From NCBI GenBank assembly GCA_951804985.1, contig OX638132.1, positions 9,219,529 to 9,283,528 of the forward strand: a stretch of 64,000 bases of DNA, read 5' to 3'. The notes under the pieces were generated by a model that had not been told where the DNA came from, made no database searches, and was given only the letters and a program-made list of their open reading frames with translations. Made by a program: the position numbers and the translations under genes. How positions within the stretch are numbered: the first letter of the stretch is position 1; each line of letters opens with the position of its first letter. Source of the DNA: Dryomyza anilis. Its lineage: Eukaryota > Arthropoda > Insecta > Diptera > Dryomyzidae. Positions 34,224 through 45,313 of the stretch are shown here, one piece after another.

Positions 34224-34552
34224 CGAGTTGGGAAAGTTAGGTCACATGGGACGAACTTTTATAGTCGGTCGGGGCCGACTATAAAAGAGGTGGGCGTGTA
34301 CGTTTACAGATTTGGTTTATTTTCAAACTCAGAACCATTTTTTGTCTAAAACATCTTGAAACAAAATTTTATCGCATTCTGACAAGTATTTTTCAGGTTA
34401 CTCTGTCCGGTCAGACATGGCTAAACGGACTCGGGTACTTATGCTGATCAAGAATAAATATACTTTTCCTTACCGGACACGCCTCCTAAGGGGCGTTACA
34501 ATATCTGCCTAAACTTAATATACCCTGTACCTCAAAGGTGTAGGGTATAAAA
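34224..34552 (-). mobile_element. HINE-like element, internally deleted
   Basis: It starts AAAACGAGTTGGGAAAGTTA (its 3' end) with the hairpin TATAGTCGGTCGGGGCCGAC. It jumps to the GGTGGGCGTGTACG block and ends with TGATCAAGAATAAATATACT and GTAGGGTATAAA. Compared with 17389-18198 it lacks about 450 bp of the middle. Confidence 0.88.
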
Positions 34553-35507
34553 TCTGATAGTTTCCGCCAATTTTCTTCTTCAATTCAAATTAAATACACT
34601 GACAATTTTTAAATTGAATATTTAGCATATTTTTTAATTTGCTGGCCAATAATGCCATCAACAGTATGTATTTTTTTAATACATCGTCATCGTAAAATTG
34701 AATAACATCGAAAAATGTACAAAAAACATGCCTTTAACTGAAACCATTTATTTTAAAACAAATTACTTGATTCGCAAAGTTATTTTGTCTATTTCGTTCT
34801 AAAGTTGTTTAGAATAAAAATGCATTTGCATAAGCATCCTAGCACTATCTATTATATTTTTTTTTAAATTTTCAAAATCATAATAATATGACCATACACA
34901 TATACACTTTATATCGGTAGCGGTATTGATTTAATGCCATTATTTCGGTATTGCATAAGAAACGGACAACGGTGAATGTAATGGTAATCGTTACAATCCC
35001 TGATTATAGGGAGAGTTTAAAAGTTAAAATATCGTACAAACTTAAATTCATACTTAAATTAAGACATGAGCGTTGTTTAGTAAGTAAATGGCTCAGAACT
35101 CTTTAAACAGTGATGTTCGTTTTTCGAGTACCTAAATCTTTTTATCTGTAAAGTTTTATTAATAAAAGCATGAATACAAATCGAATAAAATAAAAAGTGT
35201 CTTTATAAAAAGTCACACATAAAATTAATACTTACCTTTTTTTAATTTGTGTGTTAATATGCAAAATATATGTAAAGATATGTCTGTCTATTATATAATC
35301 ATTAAACGATTTCAGTTTTTTTTTTTAAATTTTGTAAATTTTATTTACTTTTTGCTTCTAAATAACCATTATTTATTATAAAGCCTCAATGAATAAAGCT
35401 TTTATGAATTAATAAAATTTTCTCAGTGTAAAATATGCACAGCATTGCCAGTCAAAAAAAAAAACTATGCTGTGTTATTACACAAACTGGTTGGCAGATT
35501 GTATGAC
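34553..35507. other. AT-rich non-coding stretch
   Basis: Nothing recognised. Confidence 0.4.
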
Positions 35508-35673
35508 TGACTTGACTGCCGCCTGCCTGCCACGGCGTAGCTTGATCAATTCTTGTAGGCTTTACAATAAAATTTGTTTGCGAACAGATCTGACTTGACT
35601 GCCGCCTGCCTGCCACGGCGTAGCTTGATCAATTCTTGTAGGCTTTACAATAAAATTTGTTTGCGAACAGATC
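35508..35673. repeat. 83-bp perfect tandem duplication
   Basis: Units 35508-35590 and 35591-35673 begin TGACTTGACTGCCGCCTGCC and end GTTTGCGAACAGATC with no difference seen. The composition (GCCTGCCTGCCACGGCG) is GC-richer than the surroundings. Confidence 0.97.
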
Positions 35674-36070
35674 AACCAACGATCAGTTAAAGCGTCGTTC
35701 GGGCCGCCGATCCACTTCCACATGCGACGTTGTCGGCGTCCTACAAAACAGAAGAGTTTCAATTTGTTGTGGCTGCTGTTGTGGCCGCAGCGCAGCGCCT
35801 TGTGTCTTTAATCGGCGTGACTAAAAATAAATGTGGTCAAGATGTAAAACCAACAACAACAATAAGAATTAACAAGACAAATTTCAAGAAGTACAAAAAA
35901 AAATCTCTCAAAGAAGAGGTATCGATCGACGTAGTTAACAAATCGTGTGCGTACATAAAAATGCGAACAAAGCAGCAGCAGACATCAGGCAGCAGCTGCG
36001 AAGAAGTATCCGCAACAAAAACGTGTTTACGACGCGTGATTTCATCGTGGATCAGTTGAATTTTTTCTTC
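35674..36070 (+). other. Candidate promoter-proximal leader
   Basis: ATCAGTT at 35682-35688 matches the fly initiator, and the DNA after it is GC-rich and leader-like (GGCTGCTGTTGTGGCCGCAG, then CAACAACAACAATAAG). A 110-codon open frame (35730-36059) has no ATG at its start and ends at a TGA. Its composition (Lys-, Thr- and Gln-rich) fits a translated leader better than a protein. No downstream promoter element was found at the expected spacing. Direction is inferred. Confidence 0.3.
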
Positions 36071-36677
36071 ATCTTCTGCGTTTTATAAAATCATGATCTG
36101 CATTGTACTGCAGTAGATGATGCTGCTGACCATGAAGTGCTGTTGTGACTATCGGACACCCATTCAAATCCGCAGTCACATCGACTTTTTCTTCTACTAC
36201 TCCTCGACTGTTTGGCTTCTAGTCAACGACTATTGTCATCGTTCGTCTTTTTGTCGTGAAAACATTCTTCTCATCCGTTTGATCTTTTGCTCGATTTTAG
36301 TCATGATGTATAATGATTGGTCTTGAAATTCTACTATCTCTGTGTTCCATAAGTTTAAATGCTTCATTTAATTATTAATATTTTTAATCGTTTGGTGTCT
36401 GCATTGTGTAATGTTTAAGGATATCAATAAGCGTAAAATTATTATTAATACTATTTGTTTCGTATCCAATATCGTAATAACGATCGAATGACGAAACAAA
36501 TGAATTTTCTTAAACCCTCGTACAAATTCTATAGAAAAATATATGTGGTGAATTTGAAAACATTGCCTCAGACAGACCATATTTAAATTTTTGTTTTAAC
36601 GTTGTCGATTTTTATACCAAAAAATGCGAACTTTCTCATAATCGAATGTTCATCCACATTCTCCGGACTGATTTGAA
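36071..36677. other. Non-coding stretch
   Basis: No supported gene. 36071-36300 has mixed composition with no recognised motif; the rest is AT-rich. Confidence 0.35.
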
Positions 36678-36825
36678 TACACTAAAAGTGAAAGGGTATA
36701 TTCAATTTCTAACACCCAAAAGGAGTCCTTGCCGTTATGGAAAAGTATATATTTCTTGATCAGCATTACCCCTGAGTCGATTAAGCGATGTTGGTCTCTC
36801 CGTTTGCCTGTTGATTACAGTAAAA
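36678..36825 (+). mobile_element. HINE 5' remnant
   Basis: ACACTAAAAGTGAAAGGGTA, then a GTATATATTTCTTGATCAGC block and GAGTCGATTAAGCGATG reproduce the first ~150 bases of the HINE at 45314, with mismatches. The GTCTG repeat is decayed. Confidence 0.7.
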
Positions 36826-37058
36826 AAAATAAAAATGAAACTCTGAACTTTGACGAATTGCATAACTACTGGAGAAGGAGGCAATCCGGAACTTCGGATT
36901 TTGGAGCTACGGGCACACAAACAACTAGTACGCTCGACATTTTGCACGCACAAATTCAAGTTTCCGAGCGTGACACGAAAAAAGCACGGCACGCGGCCAT
37001 CTCTAGTACTCTTCTGAGAATAGTAATTATTATGAGAATTGTAATTATTTATTTGTAA
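36826..37058 (+). pseudogene. Unidentified coding-like segment next to a HINE
   Basis: Directly after the HINE remnant the frame reads FDELHNYWRRRQSGTSDFG, then GATGTQTTSTLDILHAQIQ and VSERDTKKARHAAISSTLL, and ends at a TAA (37056-37058). Codon use is mixed and GC is near 50%, unlike chance frames nearby. There is no in-frame ATG, and a pyrimidine-rich GATTACAG lies just upstream (36814-36821). GTAAGTGG at 37055 and TTCTTCGTTTCAG ending at 37145 could bound a 91-bp intron whose removal keeps the frame open for about 25 more codons. No family recognised. It may be a captured or displaced exon, or chance. Confidence 0.25.
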
Positions 37059-37319
37059 GTGGAAGGATTCTCGAGGTTTCTAACAATTTATACACACTTT
37101 TTGATTCTGTTATTTGCTAATTCTAAAAACGGTTCTTCGTTTCAGACGCATCACGATCATAATTAATTCACTGCAATCATCTCATACTATTGACTTTTTT
37201 TATCATTCTTTAATTTAAATTGGCACGTCCGCCATTTAGCCGTATATTTATTCTTTGAGTTATCAACAAGTTATTTTGTTTTATTTATGTTTATCCTGGT
37301 GTTCAATGTTTGTGAACTA
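37059..37319. other. AT-rich spacer
   Basis: No independent feature apart from the possible acceptor at 37145. Confidence 0.3.
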
Positions 37320-37726
37320 CACAGAAAAAAATCATCAATATGATATAATTTTGACTCGTTGTTGGCTCGTATATCTTTCCATCATAAAATGGCAAACCTT
37401 ACTGAAGAGTAATGTCAAAAGAGCGGCAAGAAATATGGCGTTGTTTGCCGTCCCGGTCGCTCTACTTTGGTAGCGCTCTTATTGAAAAACCCTTTATGTT
37501 GTATTTTATATTTTGGTTCATTAATATGATGAAATGTATTCTTCACATACAATTCATCATTTTGAAGAACACTTTTTCGACAGTTACCAAACGTTCATCA
37601 TATTTTTGAGAGCATTCATAACATTGTTGACGTTAGTCATTAATATTATGAATGGTTCTTCAATACAATGAATCATGGTTTGAAGAACGGAATTCATCAA
37701 TATGATGTAAATTTTTTATTTCTGTG
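37320..37726 (-). mobile_element. CACAG-ended MITE, short copy with mariner insert
   Basis: Ends CACAGAAAAAAATCATC and TATTTCTGTG with TA on both sides. The interior from 37496 (GTATTTTATATTTTGGTTCA) to GGAATTCATCAATATGATG is the reverse of the first ~230 bases of the copy at 48810. A mariner terminus lies inside. Confidence 0.87.
37346..37494 (-). mobile_element. Mariner 5'-end fragment
   Basis: TGACTCGTTGTTGGCTCGTA, CCATCATAAAATGGCAAAC and GAGCGGCAAGAAATATGGCG lead to ATTGAAAAACCCTT followed by TA. It holds the 5' terminus and the first codons (MMERY region, minus strand) of the mariner and nothing more. Confidence 0.85.
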
Positions 37727-38400
37727 TACCATTTGATGCCTCAGCGCATCCATCATTAAATGTATCTATTTATTATTTTTTGCCTTTATAGTTATATATT
37801 TTTCTTTGGTTTTTTTTTTTGAATTTGCACACTTGAGTGTCGCAGCATTTATCTTCTCTTTGCTTGTGGTTCTTATTATAGTTTCAATCAATTTATGCTG
37901 TTCTTGCCCGCTGTAGATGTTTATTTTTTGTATCTCTTCGGTTTTTATCTCTCAGATGCATTCACCGTCAGCACTTCGTAGTGTTCGTTTCGTTACTAAT
38001 CGTATTTTACTGCCAGCAATCGTTGATTTGTATATTTTCTTTTTTCATAATTTAAGTCTGACTTTAATCTAGCTGCCAGTTCTCATATAAAGCACGGCGT
38101 CACAATATTAATCGTGCTCATTCATGATAATCAGATAGAAATTTAATTAATTTCATGTAAGTTGCGTGATTACCTCAGATTCTAATCCGCATAAAGTGAG
38201 GCGCTTAGTGCGATATGTGGTTAATTCGCTGTCATATAGTTTGAATTTAAAGACTATAACATCAAAACATTTGATATCATAGGTTTTCATTAAATAGAAA
38301 AACGTATTTAGAATGAAAATATTTAATTTTAATGTTATTATGCAATTTCAAATGCAAGTCTCTTTGAAATTAATCAACGCGGAATACTATGGCCAGTCTC
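37727..38400. other. AT-rich non-coding stretch
   Basis: Nothing recognised. 37860-38010 has slightly higher complexity. Confidence 0.35.
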
Positions 38401-39322
38401 CACAGAAAAAAAATGTACATCATATTGATGAATTCCGTTCTTCAAACCAGGATTCATTGTATTGAAGAGCCATTCATAATATTAATGACTAACGCCATCA
38501 ATGTTATGAATGCTATCATAAATATGAAGAACGCTTGGTAACTGTCGAAAAAGTGTTTTTCAATATGATGAACTGTATGAGAAGAATACGTTTCATCATA
38601 TTAATGAACCAAAATATAAAATACAACATATGTGTTCTTCATATTGAAGAATGCTGTTCATTAAACCAAATTTCTATCAACATATTTTTTTTCTCCTTCA
38701 TGTTTTGCCGTACTTCTCAATTAGTTCTTGTGTTATTTCTTATATAATGCTTGCTCGACATGCATAAATTAGTAAAATGTTTTATAATATATTTATTTTA
38801 ATTACACCTTTCGTTAATAAAAAGTTATATATATAAAAATATATTTTTGAAAAAAAAAATTTTTTTTCTAACAAAGTTTTTTTCAAACAAAATTTATTTT
38901 CAAACAAATTTTTTTTTTTCGAACAAAATTTTTTTATGATCAAAATTTTTTTTTTATCAAATTTTTTTTTCGAACATTTTTTTTTCGAATTTTTTTTTTG
39001 GAACAATTTTTTTTTGTCGATTTTTTTTTTGGGATAATTTTTTGTAAAATTTTTTACTGTTATTTTTTAAAGAAAATTTTTACACTTTTTTTTCGAATTA
39101 TTTTATACAAAATTTTTTTTTGAAAAAATATTATGAACAAATTCATCAATATGACAATTCAAATTCATTGTATTGAATATTTTGTTCATATATATAATGA
39201 ATACATTCATTAATATGTCATTTAATGAACGGTTGTATCAATATGATGAATCTGGTAGTTGGTTAAAAAATACATAATATTTATGAATAAATTCATCATA
39301 TTGAAGAATTTTTTTTTCTGTG
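38401..39322 (+). mobile_element. CACAG-ended MITE, full copy (922 bp)
   Basis: Ends CACAGAAAAAAAATGTACAT and TTTTTTTTCTGTG, flanked by TC on both sides. The 5' 400 bases (ATCATATTGATGAATTCCG, CTATCATAAATATGAAGAAC, GCTTGCTCGACATGCATAAA) match 48810-49701. The middle (38840-39125) is a run of T6-T10 and A3-A9 blocks separated by CGAA, AACAAA and similar. Chance Lys/Phe frames across it are not genes. Confidence 0.92.
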
Positions 39323-40085
39323 TCAATTTAAATAAACTATAAGTCACAATGTAGCTACAAAGGGTTTCTTTAAAATGCTGTTTATCGCATCGTGGGATAT
39401 CCAGTCGTGTCTAAATAAATTAAAAACTTCAGTTCAGTCTTAAAATTAATATTTTTAGCGTTTGACTAGTCATAACTTATAACAGATCAATCCGAATTTC
39501 ATGTGGTTTATTTTAAAATATTAGTTGCAGTATTCCTAATGGTATACAAAAGAAATTAGATCCAAAACTCAAATCTGTAAAACGTTAAAATGCAAAATAT
39601 ATAGATAATTACGAGAATAGTCATAATATTTGTATTACGTAATAACTCAAAATCTTTAGGCAATTTGAAAAAACTGAGTATGAGGTCGTAATTAGAATCT
39701 GCAAGTCCATTGGAAAATCACACTAAAATCGTGAATAAATAGAAAATACCTCCATTTGTTGTCTTGTGTATTCCAACATCTTCTTAGTATTAGGCACAAA
39801 ACTTTCAAAAGATAGATTTGTGGGTTAAACGTAGTTTAATCTTAGAATTAAGTTTTACTGTGACTTTAAATCACCGTTTAAAATCAGTTTAACGTCTTAC
39901 ATTGGCCGTTTAAAATCTTAATGTTTTTGACAGATACTATCCACAAGAATGAGAGTAGCACTCTTTTTGAATTGTCCGTCAACGCTTTCTGTTTCTTGTT
40001 CCAGCATTGTATGTCGTTTACATTTATGAATCGTTTTATTAAACAAAGGTTAAACAAGATTTAAACTAGCACTGAAAAACCGGCC
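39323..40085. repeat. AT-rich DNA with a GTTTAA-rich repeat
   Basis: 39815-40075 has repeated GGTTAAAC/GTTTAAA motifs in both orientations (GGGTTAAACGTAGTTTAATC near the left, GGTTAAACAAGATTTAAAC near the right), as does 47785-47870. It is probably a decayed palindromic MITE. The rest is unremarkable. Confidence 0.4.
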
Positions 40086-40089
40086 CTAA

Positions 40090-40330
40090 GAGACGTTGGC
40101 TAGAGTGAAAGGCTAATTGGGTCACCTATTTGTAACGTCCAGAAGGACACGTGGTCGGTTAGGAAAAGTATACATATTCTATATCAGCGTCACAGTCGAT
40201 TTAGCGATGTCATTCCGTCTGTAACTCTGTTAATTGAAATAACGATTATAGGGAAACGTAGTACTAGATAAATGAAGGTAAAACAGACACCAATTTAAAC
40301 GAACGCCTACACACCCTATATACATATTTT
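40090..40330 (+). mobile_element. HINE 5' remnant, degenerate
   Basis: AGAGTGAAAGGCTAATTGGG, GTAACGTCCAGAAGGACAC, AAGTATACATATTC and GTCGATTTAGCGATGTC follow the HINE order with many mismatches. Confidence 0.55.
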
Positions 40331-40338
40331 TATTATAT

Positions 40339-41243
40339 TGTTACGAAAATTCAGTCTACGGAAAACTGTTCTACAAGTTCGTATCTCTGGATTGTGTACA
40401 AAATAAAAACACTCTTATGTTTGGTTTATATTATAACTAATAACTTCATTAATTCACTTTAATAACAACTATACAAATAAAAAATTCTAACAACTGCTGC
40501 ATGTCCACTATTGAACTTGACATTGTTCTCACACGAGACGCACTCGACCACTTTCCAATTAAAGGGTTTTTCAATAAGAGCGCTACAAAAGTTTTTTTCA
40601 AGGGTCAACAGGGACGCTACAAAAGTAGAGCGACAGGGACAACAAACGACGTCATATTTCTTGCCGCTCTTTTGACATTTCTCTTCAGTAAGGTTTGCCA
40701 TTTCATGATGGAAAGATATACGAGCCAACAACGAGTCGAAATTATTAAAATTTACTACCGAAATTCGAATTCGTATATCTTTCCATTATGAAATGAAGAG
40801 AAATGTCGAAAGAGTGGCAAGAAATATGGCGTCGTTTGGTGTCCCTGTCGCTATACTTTTGTAGCGTCCCTGTTGGAAATCCCTTTACTACCGAAGTGCC
40901 TCAGAATCGGCGCCCTTATATACTGCATGCATCAGTTCGACACGTTTCGACAAGCTTCGATATGTTTCGAGAACCTTCTACTCGTTTCGTGAATGACGAA
41001 TGCTATAGGCAGCTCATTCGAACTTTGTGATTTTAATGCGCTGATCTTCTATCTATTTAGAACATTTCCTCGTCGCGTCTCTTTCTAACACAGTGCTTAG
41101 TGAGCTGAATTGTCTTTTATCGCACATTGCCTCAGTGCGCTGAATGATCTTCTGTCTCTTTATAACACATTGCTTAGTCCGCTGAATTGTCTTGTGTCTC
41201 ATTTACTCTTGCACAGTGGAGTAAATTACCTCTTTTCGTAATA
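40339..41243 (+). mobile_element. Solo LTR 1 (with mariner insertion)
   Basis: It starts TGTTACGAAAATTCAG and ends CTTTTCGTAATA, with ATAT on both sides (40335-40338, 41244-41247). The same sequence is at 46795-47315. It contains a TATA-like CCCTTATATACTGCATGC (about 40912-40929), followed by GACACGTTTCGAC blocks, and 3' repeats of about 45 bp (GCGCTGAAT...TCTT). Two such copies with ATAT target duplications and no internal genes are best explained as solo LTRs. The ATAT target suggests a Ty3/gypsy-type family; this assignment is inferred. Confidence 0.82.
40562..40885. mobile_element. Mariner-derived foldback (324 bp)
   Basis: It is made of two mariner 5' ends facing each other around GAAATTCGAATTCG. 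The left arm holds AAGGGTTTTTCAATAAGAGC and the start of the transposase frame (ATGATGGAAAGATATACG). The right arm is its reverse. TA flanks both sides, and the LTR sequence continues across it. A small internal repeat of the terminus occurs at about 40593-40620. Confidence 0.92.
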
Positions 41244-42540
41244 ATATTATTCTATTTGCTAAATTTTTGAATATATATATTCATTTTCTGTAAAATTGGT
41301 GTAGATCGGATATAAATAAATATGAACTATGCATAAATCAAGCTATTTTTTTTAAATATGCAATCGACATTGCTGTTGATAAACTTTGCAAAGTTTTTAC
41401 TTGAATATATCGTGTGATTGCCTAATTTTCCATACAAAAATTGTGCAATCACATGATTGATATTAAAATTATTTGAAAATTGATTCAAAAGTTGATTGTT
41501 TATTCAATCGTGTGATTCAGGCTTAAGTCTTTTAAAAAATTGCTGAGCTCACTTAGAATCTAAGTAGACTCAATAATTTTTAGTTTTGAATAAAATTTTG
41601 ATGGAAACCAATGAAAAATATATTTTAAACTGTTTTAGAAATCCAAGGTAATTAAAAAAAAAATTGAAAAAACATCTACTTTTTAAACTTGGTATTTTAT
41701 GGAATCAAATGATCGATATATAACGTTAATCAGTTTTCTTTTAATTCCTGCTATCTTTCGGGCATTTTAAGGTACATTTTCAACAACTCTACATATGAAA
41801 TCAATAAAACCACATATAGGAAAGTTGAAATGCAACGAACAGGCTTTTGTTTTGTAATAGCAAATTAAATAAATTTAACAGCAACAAATTGAGAAATCGG
41901 TCCTTTCTATTTAAAACTCGAAAACGAAAACGCCAACAACAACAAATACCACAACAAAATTAAAAAATAATAATAACAAAAAAATCAAAAAACCAAAACA
42001 AAAGCAGCAACAAAATTAAAGCTTAACATATTTAAATATCTTTCACTCGCAAAGAAAGTATCTACGATGAAGAAGAAATTGTATCTACGAAATGAAATTT
42101 GCTTTCCAACTGAAAAATACAACAAGAAATAATAAAACCAATAATAAAATAAAAGTAGCAGAAAACTATCATCCACAACAACAACAACAACAATAACAAC
42201 AATAAAAGCAACGCATTGCTTTACATCACTCTCGCTCGCTCGTATATCTAACAGCTATGCGACTCGCAGATAGATAGACAGACGGACGGACAGTCAGACA
42301 GACTACCATGCGAATGAATGCACGACGGACGGATCGGTTTGGACGACCGTCCATTGGATGGATGGATGATTTTTTTTTTTGGCTTTTTTATTTTTGTTAC
42401 TTTCTCTTCCTGTTGCCATCTTTATCATTGCATGCTCATAATAATCATCATAAAGTGATAGGCGGAGGGAGTTGTTGCGCTTTTTCCAAATGCATTCATT
42501 TAAATTTTTACCAAATTTAACTTTTCCTAAACGCGCCAAC
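41244..42540 (+). other. Non-coding, with CAA-rich leader-like part
   Basis: 41860-42210 resembles a dipteran 5' leader (CGCCAACAACAACAAATACC and (CAACAA)n at 42176-42203), with a 21-codon frame at 42067 (MKKKLYLRNEICFP...). 42235-42360 has GATAGATAGACAGACGGACG repeats. 41244-41860 is plain AT-rich DNA. No donor or coding exon is convincing. Confidence 0.3.
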
Positions 42541-43164
42541 TGTCTGTGGTGCCGCCACTTTCATTGTCTTTGATAGTGATTTTTTGTTTTCACAATATTT
42601 TTATTGCATTTTGTGTCAAAAAAAGCATTAGATGTTTTATTTGTAAACTGCAGTTGTAGCATTGCACTAATTTAATAGATTTAATATTTTTTTTGTTATA
42701 GTTTAATTTAAACCCATAAACCGATATCGTTTCGATATCGCTATGAGTCTGCGAGGCAAGTTAGACTAGGAAATTTGTAATACTAATAGATTAATTTAAT
42801 GTATTTGGTGTGTTTTCATAAACTTATAGCCCTATTCTGACTAATATCACAAAATCTCACAACTGAATCGCAAATTGAGATGTTTTTCTATTCTGCCCAA
42901 AAATTGTGACTTTCGAATTTTTTTTTTTGAAAATATTCAAAAAAAAAAATTCAAAAATAAAATTAGAATTTTTTTTTCGCAAATAATATTCGAAAATAAA
43001 AATGTCGTAAAAAATAAAATTCGAAAAAATGTGTGAACATTTTTGTTCAAAAAATTTTTTTCAATATTATTTTTTGCCGAAACAAAAAAATGTGTCAACA
43101 TTTTTTTTTTTTTTTTTTTTTTAAATAATTCTTAATTTTTTTTTAAATAAATTTTTTTATAAAT
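42541..43164. other. Low-complexity A/T DNA with a MITE end
   Basis: GCCCTATTCTGACTAATATC at about 42832 is a left end like the MITE at 8984. It is followed by A/T homopolymer blocks to 43160, including T20-scale runs near 43103-43122. Confidence 0.45.
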
Positions 43165-43231
43165 GGGTTATTCCATATCAAATCGACCAGATTTTAAATT
43201 TTTTTCTTCGATTTTCGTGAAATTTAGTTTA

Positions 43232-44493
43232 TGGCGGGTTTTTCAATAAGAGCGCTACAAATTTTAAATAAAACGGTTTTGGATATCAATGAAATTCTTT
43301 ATTCCTGTAAAAGTACGTTCGATGCCATTATGTATGGAACTCGATTTCTTTTGCATAGCCACCACGGGCACGCTTGCGGAAGTCCAGATGCTGAACCCAA
43401 TTTTCGACGGTTTTCAAGAATAAATCGGCCGATACTGCTGCAATTTCACGTTCGATATTCGTTCGAAGTTCATCAATCGTTGGCATAGACCATAGACTTG
43501 ACGTAGCCCCACAGGAAATAGTCTAACGGCGTCAAATCGCACGACCAAGGCGGCCAATCGACTGGACCATTTCGTGAGATAACACGTTCTCCAAACTTGG
43601 TTTCCAATAAATTGATTGTGGCATTCACTGTGTGGCTTGTGGCGCCGTCCTGTTGGAACCACATGTCCTCCAAGTCCATATCATCCAATTGGGGCCAAAA
43701 ATATTCGGTTATCATTGAACGGTAGCGATTCCCATTCACAGTGCCGGTCTTGATCATCACGGAAGAAGTACGGCCCATAAACCGCACCAAACCGTAATTT
43801 TTTCGGGATGCAATGATGACTCATGGAGTACGTGTGGATTGCTGTCTGACCAATAACGCATATTTTGTTTATGGACGAAGCCATTCAGCCAGAAATGAGC
43901 CTCATCGCTGAAGATGATTTTTCGATGAAAATCCGAATCACTTTCAAGTTGTTGCTCAGCCCAATTCACGAACATACGACGCTTTTGGTGGTCAAGCGGC
44001 TTCAGTTCTTGCGTCAATTTGATTTTGTAAGGATGTAGGCCAAGATCTTTTCGCAAAATTCGCCACAAGGACGTCACAGAGATGCCCAACACTTGAGAAC
44101 GACGTGTGAGAGACACATTTGGGCTTTATTCAACTGAAGCCTCAGCGGCAGCAATATTCTCGACACTACGGGCACTTCTTTATCTCACTGACACGGGAAC
44201 TTTTTGTACTGTGCCAGTGGATTCATATTTTTCCACTAGTCGCTCAATTGTTGATCTGCTAGGACGATTTTGACGACCATAAATTGGACGTAGCGCTCTT
44301 AACGTTGAGGCTACTGTCTCCGAATTTCGGTATAAAATTTTAATAATTTCGACTCGTTGTTGGCTTGTATATCTTTCCATCATAAAATGGCAACTGGTTT
44401 ACTGAAGAGAAATGTCAAAAGAGCGGCAAGAAATATGGCGTCGTTTGCTGTTCCTGTCGCTCTACTTTTGTAGCGTCCCATTTGAAAACCCTG
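43232..44493 (-). mobile_element. Near full-length DD41D mariner (1262 bp)
   Basis: TA lies on both sides. The 5' end (plus-strand right) is CAGGGTTTTCAAATGGGACG on the minus strand and the 3' end is TTGAAAAACCCGCCA-like. It is the most complete mariner here and defines the family: about 1.26 kb, one transposase frame, and terminal repeats with GTAGCG/CGCTAC. It sits in the left arm of the foldback element. Confidence 0.95.
43328..44383 (-). pseudogene. Mariner DD41D transposase, inactivated
   Basis: It starts MMERYTSQQRVEIIKILYRN and carries an N-terminal helix-turn-helix region through RSTIERLVEKYESTGTVQK. There is a stop after PVSVR (near 44180). It resumes SLTRRSQVLGISVTSLWRIL, ELKPLDHQKRRMFVNWAEQQ and FSDEAHFWLNGF (first catalytic Asp), is frameshifted near 43760-43790, then MWFQQDGATSHTVN (second Asp) and DLTPLDYFLWGYVKSM (third Asp). 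A deletion after VYAN (about 43485) and a stop follow; the normal end EFHT is at 43328-43330. Counting residues between the second and third Asp gives 41, so this is the DD41D (rosa-type) group, not the DD34D mariners. Confidence 0.95.
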
Positions 44494-45313
44494 TATATAA
44501 AAAAAGATGTTAGTTGATTTTTTCGAAATTCGAAAATTTCACAAAATTATGATGTTTCAAAAAAACACAACTTTTTTTATAGATATAATTTCGAAAGCCA
44601 TTATCGAGGTCAATAATGTTGATAAATGGATATTTATAATGCCAGACTTTTTTTAATTTTCTAAAAACATGCATAACAGAACACAAATGATATGTACATA
44701 TCAATTTTCAAAATTCCTTTTAAAAAAATCCCTTTAGTACCTGATATAATGCAAAAGGACTCATTTTTGGGCTAAAAAAAGACCCATTTTTGAGCATTTG
44801 TTTCTCAGTTCCTAGTTGTACACCATTCTTGTGCTTTACATTATAAGTTAGCAAATCTCATATATTTCAATCCTGTTTTATTCAAAAAAATCGTAAACGT
44901 CAAAATTGGGCATACAAATTAAAAAAAGCGAAAAGTAAAAAAAAAAATAAAACTATTAAGCATAATAAAAAGCAAAAAAAAGTAGAAATATTATTAACTC
45001 GTATTTTTGACTCCTTTACAATAATATTTTGGTCAGGGAGATATTTAGGTCTAATTTATCAATTCATTGAACCTCAATACCAGATATAAATCCTGATTCA
45101 TAATAATATTTTTCAAATATGGATACCCATAACCGGTATCAAAAGGTCCAACGAATTGATAAATTTGACCCAACTATCTCCCTTACCATAATAATATTGT
45201 AAAAGAGTAAAAAAAAAACGAATGAATAATATTTCTACGAGTTTATTATGCTTAATAATTTCTATTTTATTTTCTAAAATTTTTTAATTCGTATGCCCAA
45301 TTTTGAAGTTTAC

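Noticed and set aside
35730..36059. 110-codon protein gene
   Set aside because: No ATG at its start, leader-like composition and no domain; kept only as a candidate leader.
38782..39006. Minus-strand Lys/Phe-rich frame (and the similar ones at 49158-49391)
   Set aside because: Produced by A/T homopolymer blocks in the MITE core; no start context or domain.
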